Of a DNA stretch of 64,000 bases, positions 37,596 to 45,230 are shown piece after piece (positions within the stretch are counted from its first letter, which is position 1; each line of letters starts with the position of its first letter). The stretch comes from CADEDH01 sp050330635. GTDB taxonomy: Bacteria; Actinomycetota; Acidimicrobiia; Acidimicrobiales; SZUA-35. Under the pieces are notes generated by a model. The model saw only the letters and a list, made by a program, of their open reading frames with translations. It was not told the DNA's origin and did no database searches. Both the position numbers and the translations under genes were made by a program. Location of the stretch: positions 62,001-126,000 of the forward strand of contig JBHJNQ010000015.1 of assembly GCA_050330635.1 (NCBI GenBank), given 5' to 3'.

Positions 37596-38126
37596 CTACC
37601 CGTCCCGGCGGGCCTTCCACTCGTCGAGGTGCTCGGCCTCCGAGCCGATCGTGGTCGAGTCGCCGTGCCCGGTGTGGACGGTGGTGGCGTCGGGCAGGGT
37701 CAGGAGCCGATGCTCGATCGAGTCGAGGATGATGTCGTAGCTGCTGAACGAGCGGCCGGTGGCCCCCGGCCCGCCGTTGAACAGCGTGTCGCCGGAGAAC
37801 AGGGTGCGCTCGGTCGGCAGGTGGAGGCAGCAACCGCCGGGGGAGTGACCGGGGGTGTGGATCACGGTCAGCTCGGCCCCGCCCACCTCGATCCGCTTCG
37901 GGTCGGCCAGCGTGTCATCGACCCGCCGGTCCGGGTAGACGACCTCCCACAGCATCGAGTCGTCGGGGTGGAGCAGGATCGGGGCCCCGGTCTCGTCGGC
38001 CAGGGCGGCGTCGATGACGATGGCCTCGTCGTCGTCGCCCACGATCCACACATTGTTCTCGACGCCGAAGTTCTCGCCGTCGAGGGTGAAGACGCCGGAC
38101 GTGGTCACATGGTCGATACGGGCCAT
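37596..38126 (-). CDS. Metallo-beta-lactamase-fold protein lacking the HxHxDH segment
   Basis: 176 residues against roughly 205-210 in relatives of the type found near mscR. HTPGHSPGG, LFSGDTLFNGGPGATGRS and VHTGHGDSTTIG are intact. At the expected metal-binding loop the sequence passes directly from EAIVIDA to ALADETGAPILLHP, so about 32 residues including HxHxDH are missing without breaking the frame. Zn binding and hydrolysis should be lost. The protein may be a dead remnant. A TAGGTT box sits 7 nt before the ATG. Confidence 0.75.
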   Translation of the reverse strand: MARIDHVTTSGVFTLDGENFGVENNVWIVGDDDEAIVIDAALADETGAPILLHPDDSMLWEVVYPDRRVDDTLADPKRIEVGGAELTVIHTPGHSPGGCCLHLPTERTLFSGDTLFNGGPGATGRSFSSYDIILDSIEHRLLTLPDATTVHTGHGDSTTIGSEAEHLDEWKARRDG

Positions 38127-38133
38127 GGCGGCG

Positions 38134-38139
38134 AACCTA
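38134..38139 (-). promoter_or_regulatory. Putative -10 box (TAGGTT)
   Basis: TAGGTT on the minus strand, 7 nt before the metallo-beta-lactamase-fold gene ATG; overlaps the cupin stop codon. Confidence 0.35.
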
Positions 38140-38397
38140 CCGGGGATGGTTCTCTGTTCCCTGCCCCGCGGTGATGAACAGGACGGTGCACGGTTCGTCG
38201 ACGTCGGCGGTGTGCCAATCGTTCGGTTGGTTGATGACGAACTGACCGGCCGAGAGCGTGACCCGCTCCTCGCGCCCCTCCGGCCCGCCCCGGCGCTGGA
38301 TGAGGGTGATCGACCCGCTGGTGCACACCACGACCTCGGCCCCCACCGGGTGGACTTCCCACACATCCCACGATTCGGTGAAGGTGACTGCTCGCAT
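38137..38397 (-). CDS. Short cupin-domain protein
   Basis: A single cupin barrel of 86 residues: VWEVHPVGAEVVVCTSG (motif 1) and GQFVINQPNDWHTADVDEP (motif 2 with the metal-ligand His), ending FITAGQGTENHP. Relatives usually carry 25 or more additional N-terminal residues; here an in-frame TAG lies four codons upstream of the ATG, so the N-terminus may be truncated. It lies just upstream of the damaged metallo-beta-lactamase-fold gene on the same strand. Function unknown. Confidence 0.7.
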   Translation of the reverse strand: MRAVTFTESWDVWEVHPVGAEVVVCTSGSITLIQRRGGPEGREERVTLSAGQFVINQPNDWHTADVDEPCTVLFITAGQGTENHPR

Positions 38398-38747
38398 GGA
38401 CGCGATCTACCGGCCGTTGCCCGGGGGTAGATGGGTTGGCAACCGGCCGGCCTCCGGCGCAGCCTGGGGGCGGGCGACGCTCGGGCCATCGAGGTCCTGG
38501 CCACGACCCGGGGGCATGGAGAAGTACGACCGACGGTGCCGGTGGTGGTCGAGCCACCACGGTGACTTTGCGGCGGCACTGCGTTGACTGCGTGGCGGAT
38601 CAACGCGTCCGCTGGCGCGTTGGTTCAGGAGAAGTTCCAAGAAAATCGGCAGTTTCTGTCATTCTCTCCTCGTGGTCACTCCTTGACTGTCACACCATCT
38701 ATGTACGGTGATCGCGTAGCGATCACTCCACATGCGGCGGGGGCACG
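38398..38747. other. Noncoding region (350 bp) upstream of the DUF222/HNH gene
   Basis: No credible gene. AT-richer than its surroundings near 38620-38710. It contains TTGACT at 38683, possible -10 boxes TATGTA (38700) or TACGGT (38704), and an 8-bp-arm inverted repeat at 38708-38726. Confidence 0.6.
38708..38726. promoter_or_regulatory. Inverted repeat upstream of the DUF222/HNH gene
   Basis: gtgatcgc and gcgatcac with a 3-nt centre, 22 bp before the first ATG and just after a TTGACT/TACGGT promoter-like pair (15-bp spacing). Operator or hairpin; unproven. Confidence 0.4.
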
Positions 38748-38882
38748 ATGACAGCACCAGGAATAACAGCACCAGGAATAACAGCACCAGGAATGACAGC
38801 ACCAGGAATGACAGCACCAGGAATGACAGCACCAGGAATGACAGCACCAGGAATGACAGCACCAAGAGCGACAGCACCAAAC
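38748..38882. repeat. 15-bp minisatellite forming repeated start codons
   Basis: Nine 15-bp units start at 38748 and every 15 bp to 38868. Units 1 and 4-8 begin with ATG, units 2-3 with ATA, unit 9 with GCG; the core is acagcaccagga. Since 15 is a multiple of 3, copy-number change would alter length but not frame. Confidence 0.95.
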
Positions 38883-39911
38883 CGGGCCCCGGTAACTGCG
38901 CCGCGATCGAACGCTGCGACGAAGGCGGTGACGGACCCGGTGACGACGTCGGAGATGTGGGGGGTGGTGGGCCGGTGGGCCACCAGCCAGTACGAGCTGG
39001 TCATGGCCGCCGCCCGTTTCGCTTTCGAGGGGATCTTGATCGCCGACGGCTCACCGACGGCGGCCCATTGGCTGGCGGCGGCGGCCCAGGTCGAGACGTG
39101 CACGGCCCGAGAGTGGATTCGGGTCGGCACCTGTCTTCAGCTCCTCGACGCGTCCGCGGAGGCGCTGCGGACCGGCGAGATCTCCTATGCCAAGGCCCGC
39201 ACCCTGACCCGTTACGCCACCCTCGACAATGAAGCCGAGCTCCTGGCCCTGGCCCGAACCACCCCGGCCAGCGATCTCGGCCGGGCCATCGCCGCCTGGC
39301 GCACCGGCCGTGTCGACCCCGACCGGCTGGCCGCCGAGCAACACGCCCGCCGTGGTCTCACGACCCGGGTCGACGGTGACGGCACCGTCGTCGCCACCCT
39401 GCGCCTCGCTCCGTTGGATGCGGGCACGCTGAGTGCCGCCGTGGATGCCTGGATCATGCGCCACCGGCCCGGGCGGGAACCCGACGGGGGTTGGCCCACG
39501 CTTGCCCACCAGGGTGCCGACGCCATCACCGCGCTCCTCACCGCGGGCGGGGCTGGCACCCTGACCGAGGTCATCCTCCACGTCCGGGGCGACGGCTGCA
39601 CCCTCGACGACGGCACCCCGATCCCCAGCAGCGTGGTCGAACGGATCGCCCCCACCAGCTTCCTCCGAGCCCTCATCCATGACGCCGCGGGCCGCCCCGT
39701 CAACGCCTCGACCCGCCGTCGGCATCCCACCAACCGCCAGAAGCGGGTCGTCCACGAACGTCATCGGGGCGCCTGCGTCGACTGCGGCGGCCGGCGCCTC
39801 CTGGAGTACGACCACACCCCCGCCTACGCCATCACCGGCCGCACCACCACCGACGAGCTCACCGTCCGATGCGCCCCCTGCCACCGGACCCGGCACCGCC
39901 ACCAATCCTGA
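38748..39911 (+). CDS. DUF222/HNH endonuclease-domain protein with MTAPG repeat N-terminus
   Basis: 387 residues from the first ATG. The N-terminus is MTAPG/ITAPG repeated eight times from the minisatellite, so six in-frame ATGs compete as starts (38748, 38793, 38808, 38823, 38838, 38853). A DUF222-type helical domain follows (ARFAFEGILIADG to about residue 290), then an HNH motif CVDCGGRRLLEYDHTPAYA ... CAPCHRTRHRH with two CxxC pairs and the catalytic DH. Role unestablished. It lies between mscR and the metallo-beta-lactamase-fold gene on the opposite strand, as if inserted there. Confidence 0.85.
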   Translation: MTAPGITAPGITAPGMTAPGMTAPGMTAPGMTAPGMTAPRATAPNRAPVTAPRSNAATKAVTDPVTTSEMWGVVGRWATSQYELVMAAARFAFEGILIADGSPTAAHWLAAAAQVETCTAREWIRVGTCLQLLDASAEALRTGEISYAKARTLTRYATLDNEAELLALARTTPASDLGRAIAAWRTGRVDPDRLAAEQHARRGLTTRVDGDGTVVATLRLAPLDAGTLSAAVDAWIMRHRPGREPDGGWPTLAHQGADAITALLTAGGAGTLTEVILHVRGDGCTLDDGTPIPSSVVERIAPTSFLRALIHDAAGRPVNASTRRRHPTNRQKRVVHERHRGACVDCGGRRLLEYDHTPAYAITGRTTTDELTVRCAPCHRTRHRHQS

Positions 39912-40027
39912 CAACCGGCGGAACACAACCGGCCCGGGGCCTAGCCGGCGGTCCCTCCTGGCACACTGACCGCCATGCGGGCGACGCGATCACCCACCGT
40001 CTACGACCACTGACCCCGTGGAGCCAA

Positions 40028-41116
40028 TCATCTGAGGACCACGACCGAGCGCAGGACCTCGCCCCGTTCCATCTTGTGGAACGCCTCGTCGACGGCGTCG
40101 AGGCCGATCGTCTCCGACACGAACCCGTCGAGGTTGAGCCGGCCCTGGAGGTAGAGGTCGATCAGCATGGGGAAGTCGCGGCTGGGCAGGCAGTCGCCGT
40201 ACCAGCTCGACTTGAGCGACCCGCCCCGACCGAACACGTCGATCAGGGGGAGCTCGATCTTCATCGTCGGGTTGGGCACGCCGACGAGCACGACGGTGCC
40301 GGCCAGGTCGCGGGCATAGAACGCCTGCTCGTAGGTCTGGGGCAGGCCGATGGCCTCGATGGCCACGTCGACCCCGTTGCCGTCGGTCAGTGCCCGGATC
40401 CGCTCGACCGGGTCGTGCCGGGTGGAGTTGATGGTGTGGGTGGCCCCGAACGTGGAGGCCAGCTGGAGCTTGTTGTCGTCGATGTCGACGGCGATGATCG
40501 TGTGGGCGCCGGCCAGGCGGGAGCCCTCGACGGCGGCGTTGCCCACGCCCCCGCAGCCGAACACGGCCACGGAGTCTCCCCGGGTGACGCCGCCGGTGTT
40601 GATGGCGGCGCCCAGTCCGGCCATCACCCCACAGCCCAGCAGCCCCGCCACCTCGGGCTTGGCCGCCTCGTCGATCTTCGTGCACTGGCCCGCCGCCACC
40701 AGGGTCTTGTCGCAGAAGGCGCCGATGCCGAGGGCGGGCGACAGCTCGGTGCCGTCGGTGAGGGTCATCCTCTGGGTGGCGTTGTGGGTGGCGAAGCAGT
40801 ACCACGGCCTGCCCCGGCGGCAGGCCCGGCACTGGCCGCACACGGCCCGCCAGTTCAGGATCACGTAGTCGCCCGGGGCGACCTCGGTCACCCCCTCGCC
40901 CACCGACTCGACGACACCGGCCGCCTCGTGACCGAGGAGGAAGGGGAAGTCGTCGTTGATGCCGCCCTCCCGGTAGTGGAGGTCGGTGTGGCACACCCCA
41001 CAGGCCTGGACCGCCACCACGGCCTCACCGGGACCGGGGTCGGGGACGATGATCGTCTCCACCGTGACCGGCTCGCCCTTGGCCCTGGCGATGACTCCTC
41101 GAACTTCCTGTGGCAT
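40028..41116 (-). CDS. mscR: S-(hydroxymethyl)mycothiol dehydrogenase
   Basis: Zinc- and NAD-dependent medium-chain dehydrogenase of 362 residues that oxidises the mycothiol adduct of formaldehyde (and may denitrosylate S-nitrosomycothiol). Catalytic Zn ligands Cys39 (CGVCHTD) and His62 (LGHEAAG); structural Zn cysteines 93, 96, 99 and 107 (AVCGQCRACRRGRPWYC); cofactor motif VFGCGGVGNAA. The stretches GGINDDFPFLLGHEAAG and KSSWYGDCLPSRDFPML are close to known MscR. AGGAAG lies about 10 nt before the ATG. In mycobacteria an MBL-fold gene follows mscR; here a related but damaged one lies 1.9 kb downstream. Confidence 0.85.
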   Translation of the reverse strand: MPQEVRGVIARAKGEPVTVETIIVPDPGPGEAVVAVQACGVCHTDLHYREGGINDDFPFLLGHEAAGVVESVGEGVTEVAPGDYVILNWRAVCGQCRACRRGRPWYCFATHNATQRMTLTDGTELSPALGIGAFCDKTLVAAGQCTKIDEAAKPEVAGLLGCGVMAGLGAAINTGGVTRGDSVAVFGCGGVGNAAVEGSRLAGAHTIIAVDIDDNKLQLASTFGATHTINSTRHDPVERIRALTDGNGVDVAIEAIGLPQTYEQAFYARDLAGTVVLVGVPNPTMKIELPLIDVFGRGGSLKSSWYGDCLPSRDFPMLIDLYLQGRLNLDGFVSETIGLDAVDEAFHKMERGEVLRSVVVLR

Positions 41117-41419
41117 GGTTGGCGCTTCCTCGCTCCCACCTCGGCGCCGACCGTGACGTCGACGGCGGCTCGCTGTCTGGTGGCGAAGACTAGCCGGCGG
41201 GCGTAGCCCCGGCTCACCGACGATGAGACCACCCGCGCACCTGGGGAGGCCGCGGTGGCCGACCCGACCGCGCTGTCCGGCCAGCCCGCCGCGTGCCTCT
41301 CCTCGATCGGTGAACGGCGGTTTCGCCCGCGATCTTGAGCGGCCGGCCTCCCGCCTCGCCCATGCCCGACCCCCGCCACCGCCTCGGGAGCGGTGGCGGT
41401 GGCCCGTGCAGGCCGGAGG
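41117..41419. other. Intergenic region (303 bp)
   Basis: Between the mscR start and the VOC gene end. It contains one strong hairpin (41373-41399) and a 27-codon open stretch (VADPTALSGQPAACLSSIGE) that is too short to call. No RNA gene or clear promoter was recognised. Confidence 0.6.
41373..41399 (-). terminator. Hairpin after the VOC gene (no U-tract)
   Basis: ccgccaccgc and gcggtggcgg form a perfect 10-bp stem with a 7-nt loop, 21 bp past the stop of the minus-strand VOC gene. No T run follows; U-less hairpin terminators are described in actinomycetes. Confidence 0.45.
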
Positions 41420-42064
41420 TCAGTCCCTGACGTGCGGCGTCATGAAGGCCACCGGAACGGTGGAACCGGCGGCCGGCGTCAGTGCGGCGATGCGCCGACC
41501 GGGCTGGACGGCGTCGACCGGGGTGGTGAGGCGGCCACCGAGCCGGGCCGCCACCCCGTCGAGATCCTCGGTGGCGAAGGCGAGGCCGGCCAGGCGGGCC
41601 GGTGGCCCGTCGGGGACGGGTACCGGTGGTCCGGCCAGCTCCAACAGCGTGTCACCAGCCCAGAAGAACGTCATGTCGACCGCCTCGCCGGCGCTGTTGG
41701 TGTTGCGACCGCCCCGCCGACCGGCACCCAGGGCCTCGATGGCGGCCACGGTACGGGGGGTGCTCGACGTGCGGATCACGAGATGGTCGATCCGGAACAC
41801 CCCGTTGGGATGGGCCTCGGGGGCCGGGGTGGCCGGCCCGGGCTCGGCCACGGACACGGTGGGGATCCCGTCGATGTCGGCCACGTCGCCGGGGATGTCG
41901 CGCACCCCCCACCGCACGATCCCCCGGGGTCCCTCGTCCGCCGGCGCCCCCACCAGACGGTGCTCCACACCGTTGACGATGCAGCTCCCCGCGCCGTCGA
42001 CGGTGAAGCCGACGTCGCTCCACGACGTCGGGCTGTCGGTGACCTCGAGCCAGGCGATCTCCAT
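41420..42064 (-). CDS. VOC (glyoxalase-like) protein
   Basis: 214 residues. The second half has the vicinal-oxygen-chelate layout: RIDHLVIRTSSTPRTVAAIE at the start of a beta-alpha-beta-beta-beta unit, TFFWAGDTLLELAG, and LAGLAFATEDLDGVAARLG in the second unit. The first 90 residues (IAWLEVTDSPTSWSDVGFTV) are also beta-rich but less clear. A TACGGT box lies 6 nt before the ATG, suggesting a leaderless transcript. Substrate unknown. Confidence 0.7.
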   Translation of the reverse strand: MEIAWLEVTDSPTSWSDVGFTVDGAGSCIVNGVEHRLVGAPADEGPRGIVRWGVRDIPGDVADIDGIPTVSVAEPGPATPAPEAHPNGVFRIDHLVIRTSSTPRTVAAIEALGAGRRGGRNTNSAGEAVDMTFFWAGDTLLELAGPPVPVPDGPPARLAGLAFATEDLDGVAARLGGRLTTPVDAVQPGRRIAALTPAAGSTVPVAFMTPHVRD

Positions 42065-42070
42065 GCCCGG

Positions 42071-42076
42071 ACCGTA
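42071..42076 (-). promoter_or_regulatory. Putative -10 box of a leaderless promoter (TACGGT)
   Basis: TACGGT on the minus strand, 6 nt before the VOC gene ATG at 42064. Confidence 0.4.
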
Positions 42077-42330
42077 GGCGGCGGAGCGACCGGGGGCGAG
42101 GCGACGGCGCCTGGGCCGGGCCCGAGGAGTCGTTGCTGTTGTGGACGGTGTTCGTGGCGTGGGTGGCGGCGGCGCCCGGGGCGCCGGCGGTGCCGGGCGG
42201 CGAACGCCGGGAAACGACGGCGCCGGAGAGCACGGTCGTCGGTGCCGACATCGTGACACCGGATGAGACGCTCGAGACGTCGGTCTGGTTCCGGTCCGAT
42301 GGCGAAAAAGCGGCCCGGCCGCGAACGATC

Positions 42331-42336
42331 TACGCT
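42331..42336 (+). promoter_or_regulatory. Putative -10 box of a leaderless promoter (TACGCT)
   Basis: TACGCT, 6 nt before the ATG at 42343; there is no Shine-Dalgarno site between them. Confidence 0.45.
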
Positions 42337-42342
42337 CGGTCC

Positions 42343-43578
42343 ATGCGCACCTCGGAGGAACTGGCGGCGAGATGCCGGGCCGATGGCGAGTTCGGGCTCG
42401 CCGCCCGTCACTGGAACGGCGGGCTGCGGTTCGATTTCGGGGATGCGATCGCCGCCATCAGCCTGGCCGACGGTGAGGTCACCGCCGCCGATCCGGGCGA
42501 CGGCGACGGGGTCATCACCCTGACCGCTCCCCCCGGGACGTGGGCCATGATGCTGGCCCCGGTACCGCCGCGGTTCGCCAACGACATCGCCCCGGCCCGC
42601 TCCCTCGGGCTCCGGCGCCACGGCGACGAGCTCCTCTACTGGCAGTACGCACCCGCCATCCAGCGGGCCGTCGAGCTGCTGCGGGAACCGGCGCCCCCCG
42701 CTGCGGCGCCGCCCGACAGCCCGCCGGCCGGCACCGTCGAGACGACGACCGGCCACTATGTCCACCTGGATCTCGGGGGCACGATGCACCGGGTCTACTT
42801 CGAGGAGGCGGGATCCGGCATTCCCCTCCTCCTCCAGCACACCGCGGGGTCGCACTCGGTCCAGTGGCGTCACCTCCTCGCCGAGCCGGCCGTCACCGAG
42901 CGGTTCCGCCTCATCGCCTACGACCTGCCCTTCCACGGCAAGTCGTTGCCGCCGGTCGGTCCGCCGTGGTGGGCCGAGCCGTACCGGCTCGACGGTGCGA
43001 CGCTCCGCTCGGTGCCCCTGGCCCTGGCGGCGGCGCTCGGTCTCGACCGCCCGGCGTTCATGGGGTGCTCGGTCGGCGGCCTCCTCGCCCTCGACCTGGC
43101 CGCCCGTCACCCCGACGCCGTCCGGGCCGTGATCGCGGTGGAGGGAGCACTCCGGGTCGAGGGCGACTGGCACGACCTCCTCGGCTTCTGGCACCCCCAG
43201 GTGTCCAACGAGTCCAAGGCCCGGATGATGGAGGGCCTGACCGCCCCCACGTCGCCGCTGGCGTTGCGGAAGGAGACGGTGCAGGCCTACGCCGCCGGCT
43301 GGCCGCCCGCCTTCTGGGGTGACCTCTACTACTACCTGGTCGACTACGACCTGACGGACCTGGCATCGACCGTCGACACGGGTCGGGTCGGGGTCCACAT
43401 CCTCAACGGCCACTACGACTACAGCGCCACCGTCGAGCACGGCCGGGCAGCCCACGAGGCGATCGCCGGTTCCACGTTCACCGAGATGACCGACCTCGGG
43501 CACTTCCCCATGTCCGAGCACCCCGAGGCCTTCCTCCGCTACCTCCTCCCCGTGCTCGACATCATCGCGTCGGGCTGA
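42343..43578 (+). CDS. Alpha/beta hydrolase with extra N-terminal domain
   Basis: 411 residues. Residues 130-411 form an alpha/beta hydrolase: YDLPFHGKS, nucleophile elbow MGCSVGGLLALDLAARHPD, and the C-terminal His in DLGHFPMSEH. The N-terminal 120 residues (FDFGDAIAAISLADGEVTA, APPGTWAMMLAP) form a separate beta-rich domain that resembles SCP2/sterol-carrier-like folds in layout; that assignment is weak. The frame stays open upstream to 42133, but the ATG at 42343 with TACGCT 6 nt before it is preferred. Followed by a second alpha/beta hydrolase, each apparently with its own promoter. Confidence 0.72.
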   Translation: MRTSEELAARCRADGEFGLAARHWNGGLRFDFGDAIAAISLADGEVTAADPGDGDGVITLTAPPGTWAMMLAPVPPRFANDIAPARSLGLRRHGDELLYWQYAPAIQRAVELLREPAPPAAAPPDSPPAGTVETTTGHYVHLDLGGTMHRVYFEEAGSGIPLLLQHTAGSHSVQWRHLLAEPAVTERFRLIAYDLPFHGKSLPPVGPPWWAEPYRLDGATLRSVPLALAAALGLDRPAFMGCSVGGLLALDLAARHPDAVRAVIAVEGALRVEGDWHDLLGFWHPQVSNESKARMMEGLTAPTSPLALRKETVQAYAAGWPPAFWGDLYYYLVDYDLTDLASTVDTGRVGVHILNGHYDYSATVEHGRAAHEAIAGSTFTEMTDLGHFPMSEHPEAFLRYLLPVLDIIASG

Positions 43579-43656
43579 CGGCGCCCGTCCCCCCCCGCCA
43601 CGGCCCACTCGATCGGCGACGGGGAGCCTGCTTTGTCGTCTCGTCGTCGGCGACGC

Positions 43657-43662
43657 TACGGT
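43657..43662 (+). promoter_or_regulatory. Putative -10 box (TACGGT)
   Basis: TACGGT, 9 nt before the ATG at 43672. Confidence 0.35.
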
Positions 43663-43671
43663 CGGCCCGCC

Positions 43672-44550
43672 ATGGCCTTCAGCGACGAGCCAGTCGAGAT
43701 CCTGACCAGCAGCGACGGGGAGCCCGTCGCTCTCCACGACGCCGGCGGTGTCGGGCCGCCCCTGCTGATGGGCCACGGCAACGGGCTCAACGCCGGCATG
43801 TGGGCGGCCGTGATCCCCCATCTCCGCCACCGGTTCCACTGCTACGGCATCGACCTCCGGGGCCACGGGGCCTGCCGCCCCGTCGACCCCCACTACGACG
43901 TGGCCCGCGAGCGGTTCGCCGACGATGTCCTCGCCTGCGTCGACCACCTGGGGGCGGCGCCGACCCGCTACGTGGGCCACTCCCTCGGTGGGGCCGCCGT
44001 CATCTTCGCCGCCCTCCAGCGGCCCGAGGCGTTCGCCGCCCTGTGGCTGTTCGAGCCCGTGGTCATCCCCGCCGGTTTCGCCCGCCCCGACGGGGGCGCC
44101 CCCTCAGCCCTCATCGAGATGGCCCGCCGGCGCCGGATGGTGTTCGACTCGGTCGACGACGCCATCGCCCGGTTCTCCTCCAAGCCCCCGTTCGCCGGCT
44201 GCGACCCGACCAGCGTGCGGGCCTACGCGGAGGTGGGGACGGCGCCGGTCGATCCCGACGACCCGTCGGCCGGGGTCCGGTTGTCGTGCCGGGGGGAGGA
44301 CGAGGCCCGCGTGTTCGGCACGGGGGAGGCGATCGACCTCGACCGGCTGAACGGTCTCCGCCTCCCCACCCTCGTGGTCTGCGGCGGGGTCGACGACGAC
44401 GACCACGCCGTGCCGGCCCAGGTCGCCCCGGTCCTGGCCGACGCCCTCGGGGCCGGGAGGCTGGAACGCCACCCCGAGCTCACCCACTTCGGGCCCATGG
44501 AGGATCCGGTGGCGACCGCCCGCTCGATCCTCGACTTCTTCGCCGAGTGA
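43672..44550 (+). CDS. Alpha/beta hydrolase
   Basis: 292 residues. Oxyanion region LLMGHGNGLNAGMW, DLRGHGACRP, nucleophile GHSLGGAAV, acid region VVCGGVDDDDHAVP and catalytic His in ELTHFGPMEDP. This resembles epoxide-hydrolase, haloperoxidase or esterase relatives; the substrate is not deducible. An in-frame upstream ATG at 43633 would add only basic residues, so the ATG at 43672 is used. Confidence 0.85.
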   Translation: MAFSDEPVEILTSSDGEPVALHDAGGVGPPLLMGHGNGLNAGMWAAVIPHLRHRFHCYGIDLRGHGACRPVDPHYDVARERFADDVLACVDHLGAAPTRYVGHSLGGAAVIFAALQRPEAFAALWLFEPVVIPAGFARPDGGAPSALIEMARRRRMVFDSVDDAIARFSSKPPFAGCDPTSVRAYAEVGTAPVDPDDPSAGVRLSCRGEDEARVFGTGEAIDLDRLNGLRLPTLVVCGGVDDDDHAVPAQVAPVLADALGAGRLERHPELTHFGPMEDPVATARSILDFFAE

Positions 44551-44589
44551 CGGGGCCGGTCACGGATGGTCGATCAGGCCGTGCCACCC

Positions 44590-44850
44590 ATGACGGTGAC
44601 CGAGATCCATCCCGACGGTGATCAGGACGGGCGCCAGGGGGCTGGATTCGTCACGGTGCTCGTGCTGTTCATCGCTGTCCAGCTCAGCGGTGCCTACATC
44701 ATGATGGGCATCATGCAGGAGAAGGGGGCCACGATCGTCGAGCCGCTGCCGCCCGGGATGGCGGGAGGCGTGGTCGCTCACGTCGTGATCGCCAGCGGGG
44801 TCAGGGCCGGCCGGTCGCCGTGCCCCCCCGGGTACGCTGGCCCCCGATGA
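44590..44850 (+). CDS. Small single-pass membrane protein
   Basis: About 86 residues: a short acidic N-terminus (TEIHPDGDQDGRQ), one hydrophobic helix FVTVLVLFIAVQLSGAYIMM, and a small exterior segment. The stop overlaps the next ATG as ATGA, which supports real coding and coupling to the flavin-type protein downstream. An ATG at 44566 is an alternative start. No family recognised. Confidence 0.5.
   Translation: MTVTEIHPDGDQDGRQGAGFVTVLVLFIAVQLSGAYIMMGIMQEKGATIVEPLPPGMAGGVVAHVVIASGVRAGRSPCPPGYAGPR
44833..44838 (+). promoter_or_regulatory. Putative -10 box (TACGCT)
   Basis: TACGCT, 8 nt before the ATG at 44847. Confidence 0.35.
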
Positions 44851-45161
44851 GCATCAAGGTGGCGATCGAGGAGCTGGCGACGGCCGTGGCCGAGCGGGGC
44901 CCCGCCTACCTGCTGACCACGGTGCCCGACGGCCGGCCCCACGTGATGCATCTCCAGTTCGCCGTCGACGGCGGCGAACTGCGGGCCGAGGGACTCGGCC
45001 GGACGGCCACCGCCAACATCGGCGCCCAGCCGGCGGTCACGCTGTTGTGGTCGCCCGACGGCGACGGCTACAGCCTGATCGTCGACGGTGAGGCCACGGC
45101 CGACGGCGCAGGTGGTGTCGTCGTGACGGCCCTCGACGCCGTGCTCCACCGCCCGGCCTGA
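44847..45161 (+). CDS. Pyridoxamine 5'-phosphate oxidase-like split-barrel protein
   Basis: 104 residues of a PNPOx-like/FMN- or F420-binding split barrel: AYLLTTVPDGRPHVMHLQFA, ELRAEGLGRTATANIGAQPA and VTLLWSPDGDGYSLIVDGEA match the family order. It is short, ending after the third strand pair, as in small heme- or flavin-binding members. Cofactor not certain. Its ATG overlaps the small membrane protein stop. Confidence 0.7.
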   Translation: MSIKVAIEELATAVAERGPAYLLTTVPDGRPHVMHLQFAVDGGELRAEGLGRTATANIGAQPAVTLLWSPDGDGYSLIVDGEATADGAGGVVVTALDAVLHRPA

Positions 45162-45218
45162 CCATCGCCCCGCCAACGGTGCCGCCGCCCGTCCCGACAG
45201 GGGCCACCGGCACGCCCC

Positions 45219-45224
45219 TATGGT
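45219..45224 (+). promoter_or_regulatory. Putative -10 box (TATGGT)
   Basis: TATGGT, 6 nt before the ATG at 45231; the intervening ggaagg could alternatively be a close Shine-Dalgarno site. Confidence 0.4.
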
Positions 45225-45230
45225 GGAAGG

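Noticed and set aside
38659..38880. Minus-strand frame reading FLVLSFLVL repeats, resembling a membrane peptide
   Set aside because: It is the complement of the 15-bp minisatellite; the pattern comes from the repeat, not from coding selection.
38748..38882. CRISPR-like array
   Set aside because: Units are contiguous 15-mers without spacers, and no cas genes are present.
41776..43980. Long minus-strand frame of 734 codons opposite the hydrolase genes
   Set aside because: Antisense shadow produced by high GC3; the opposite frames carry clear hydrolase motifs.
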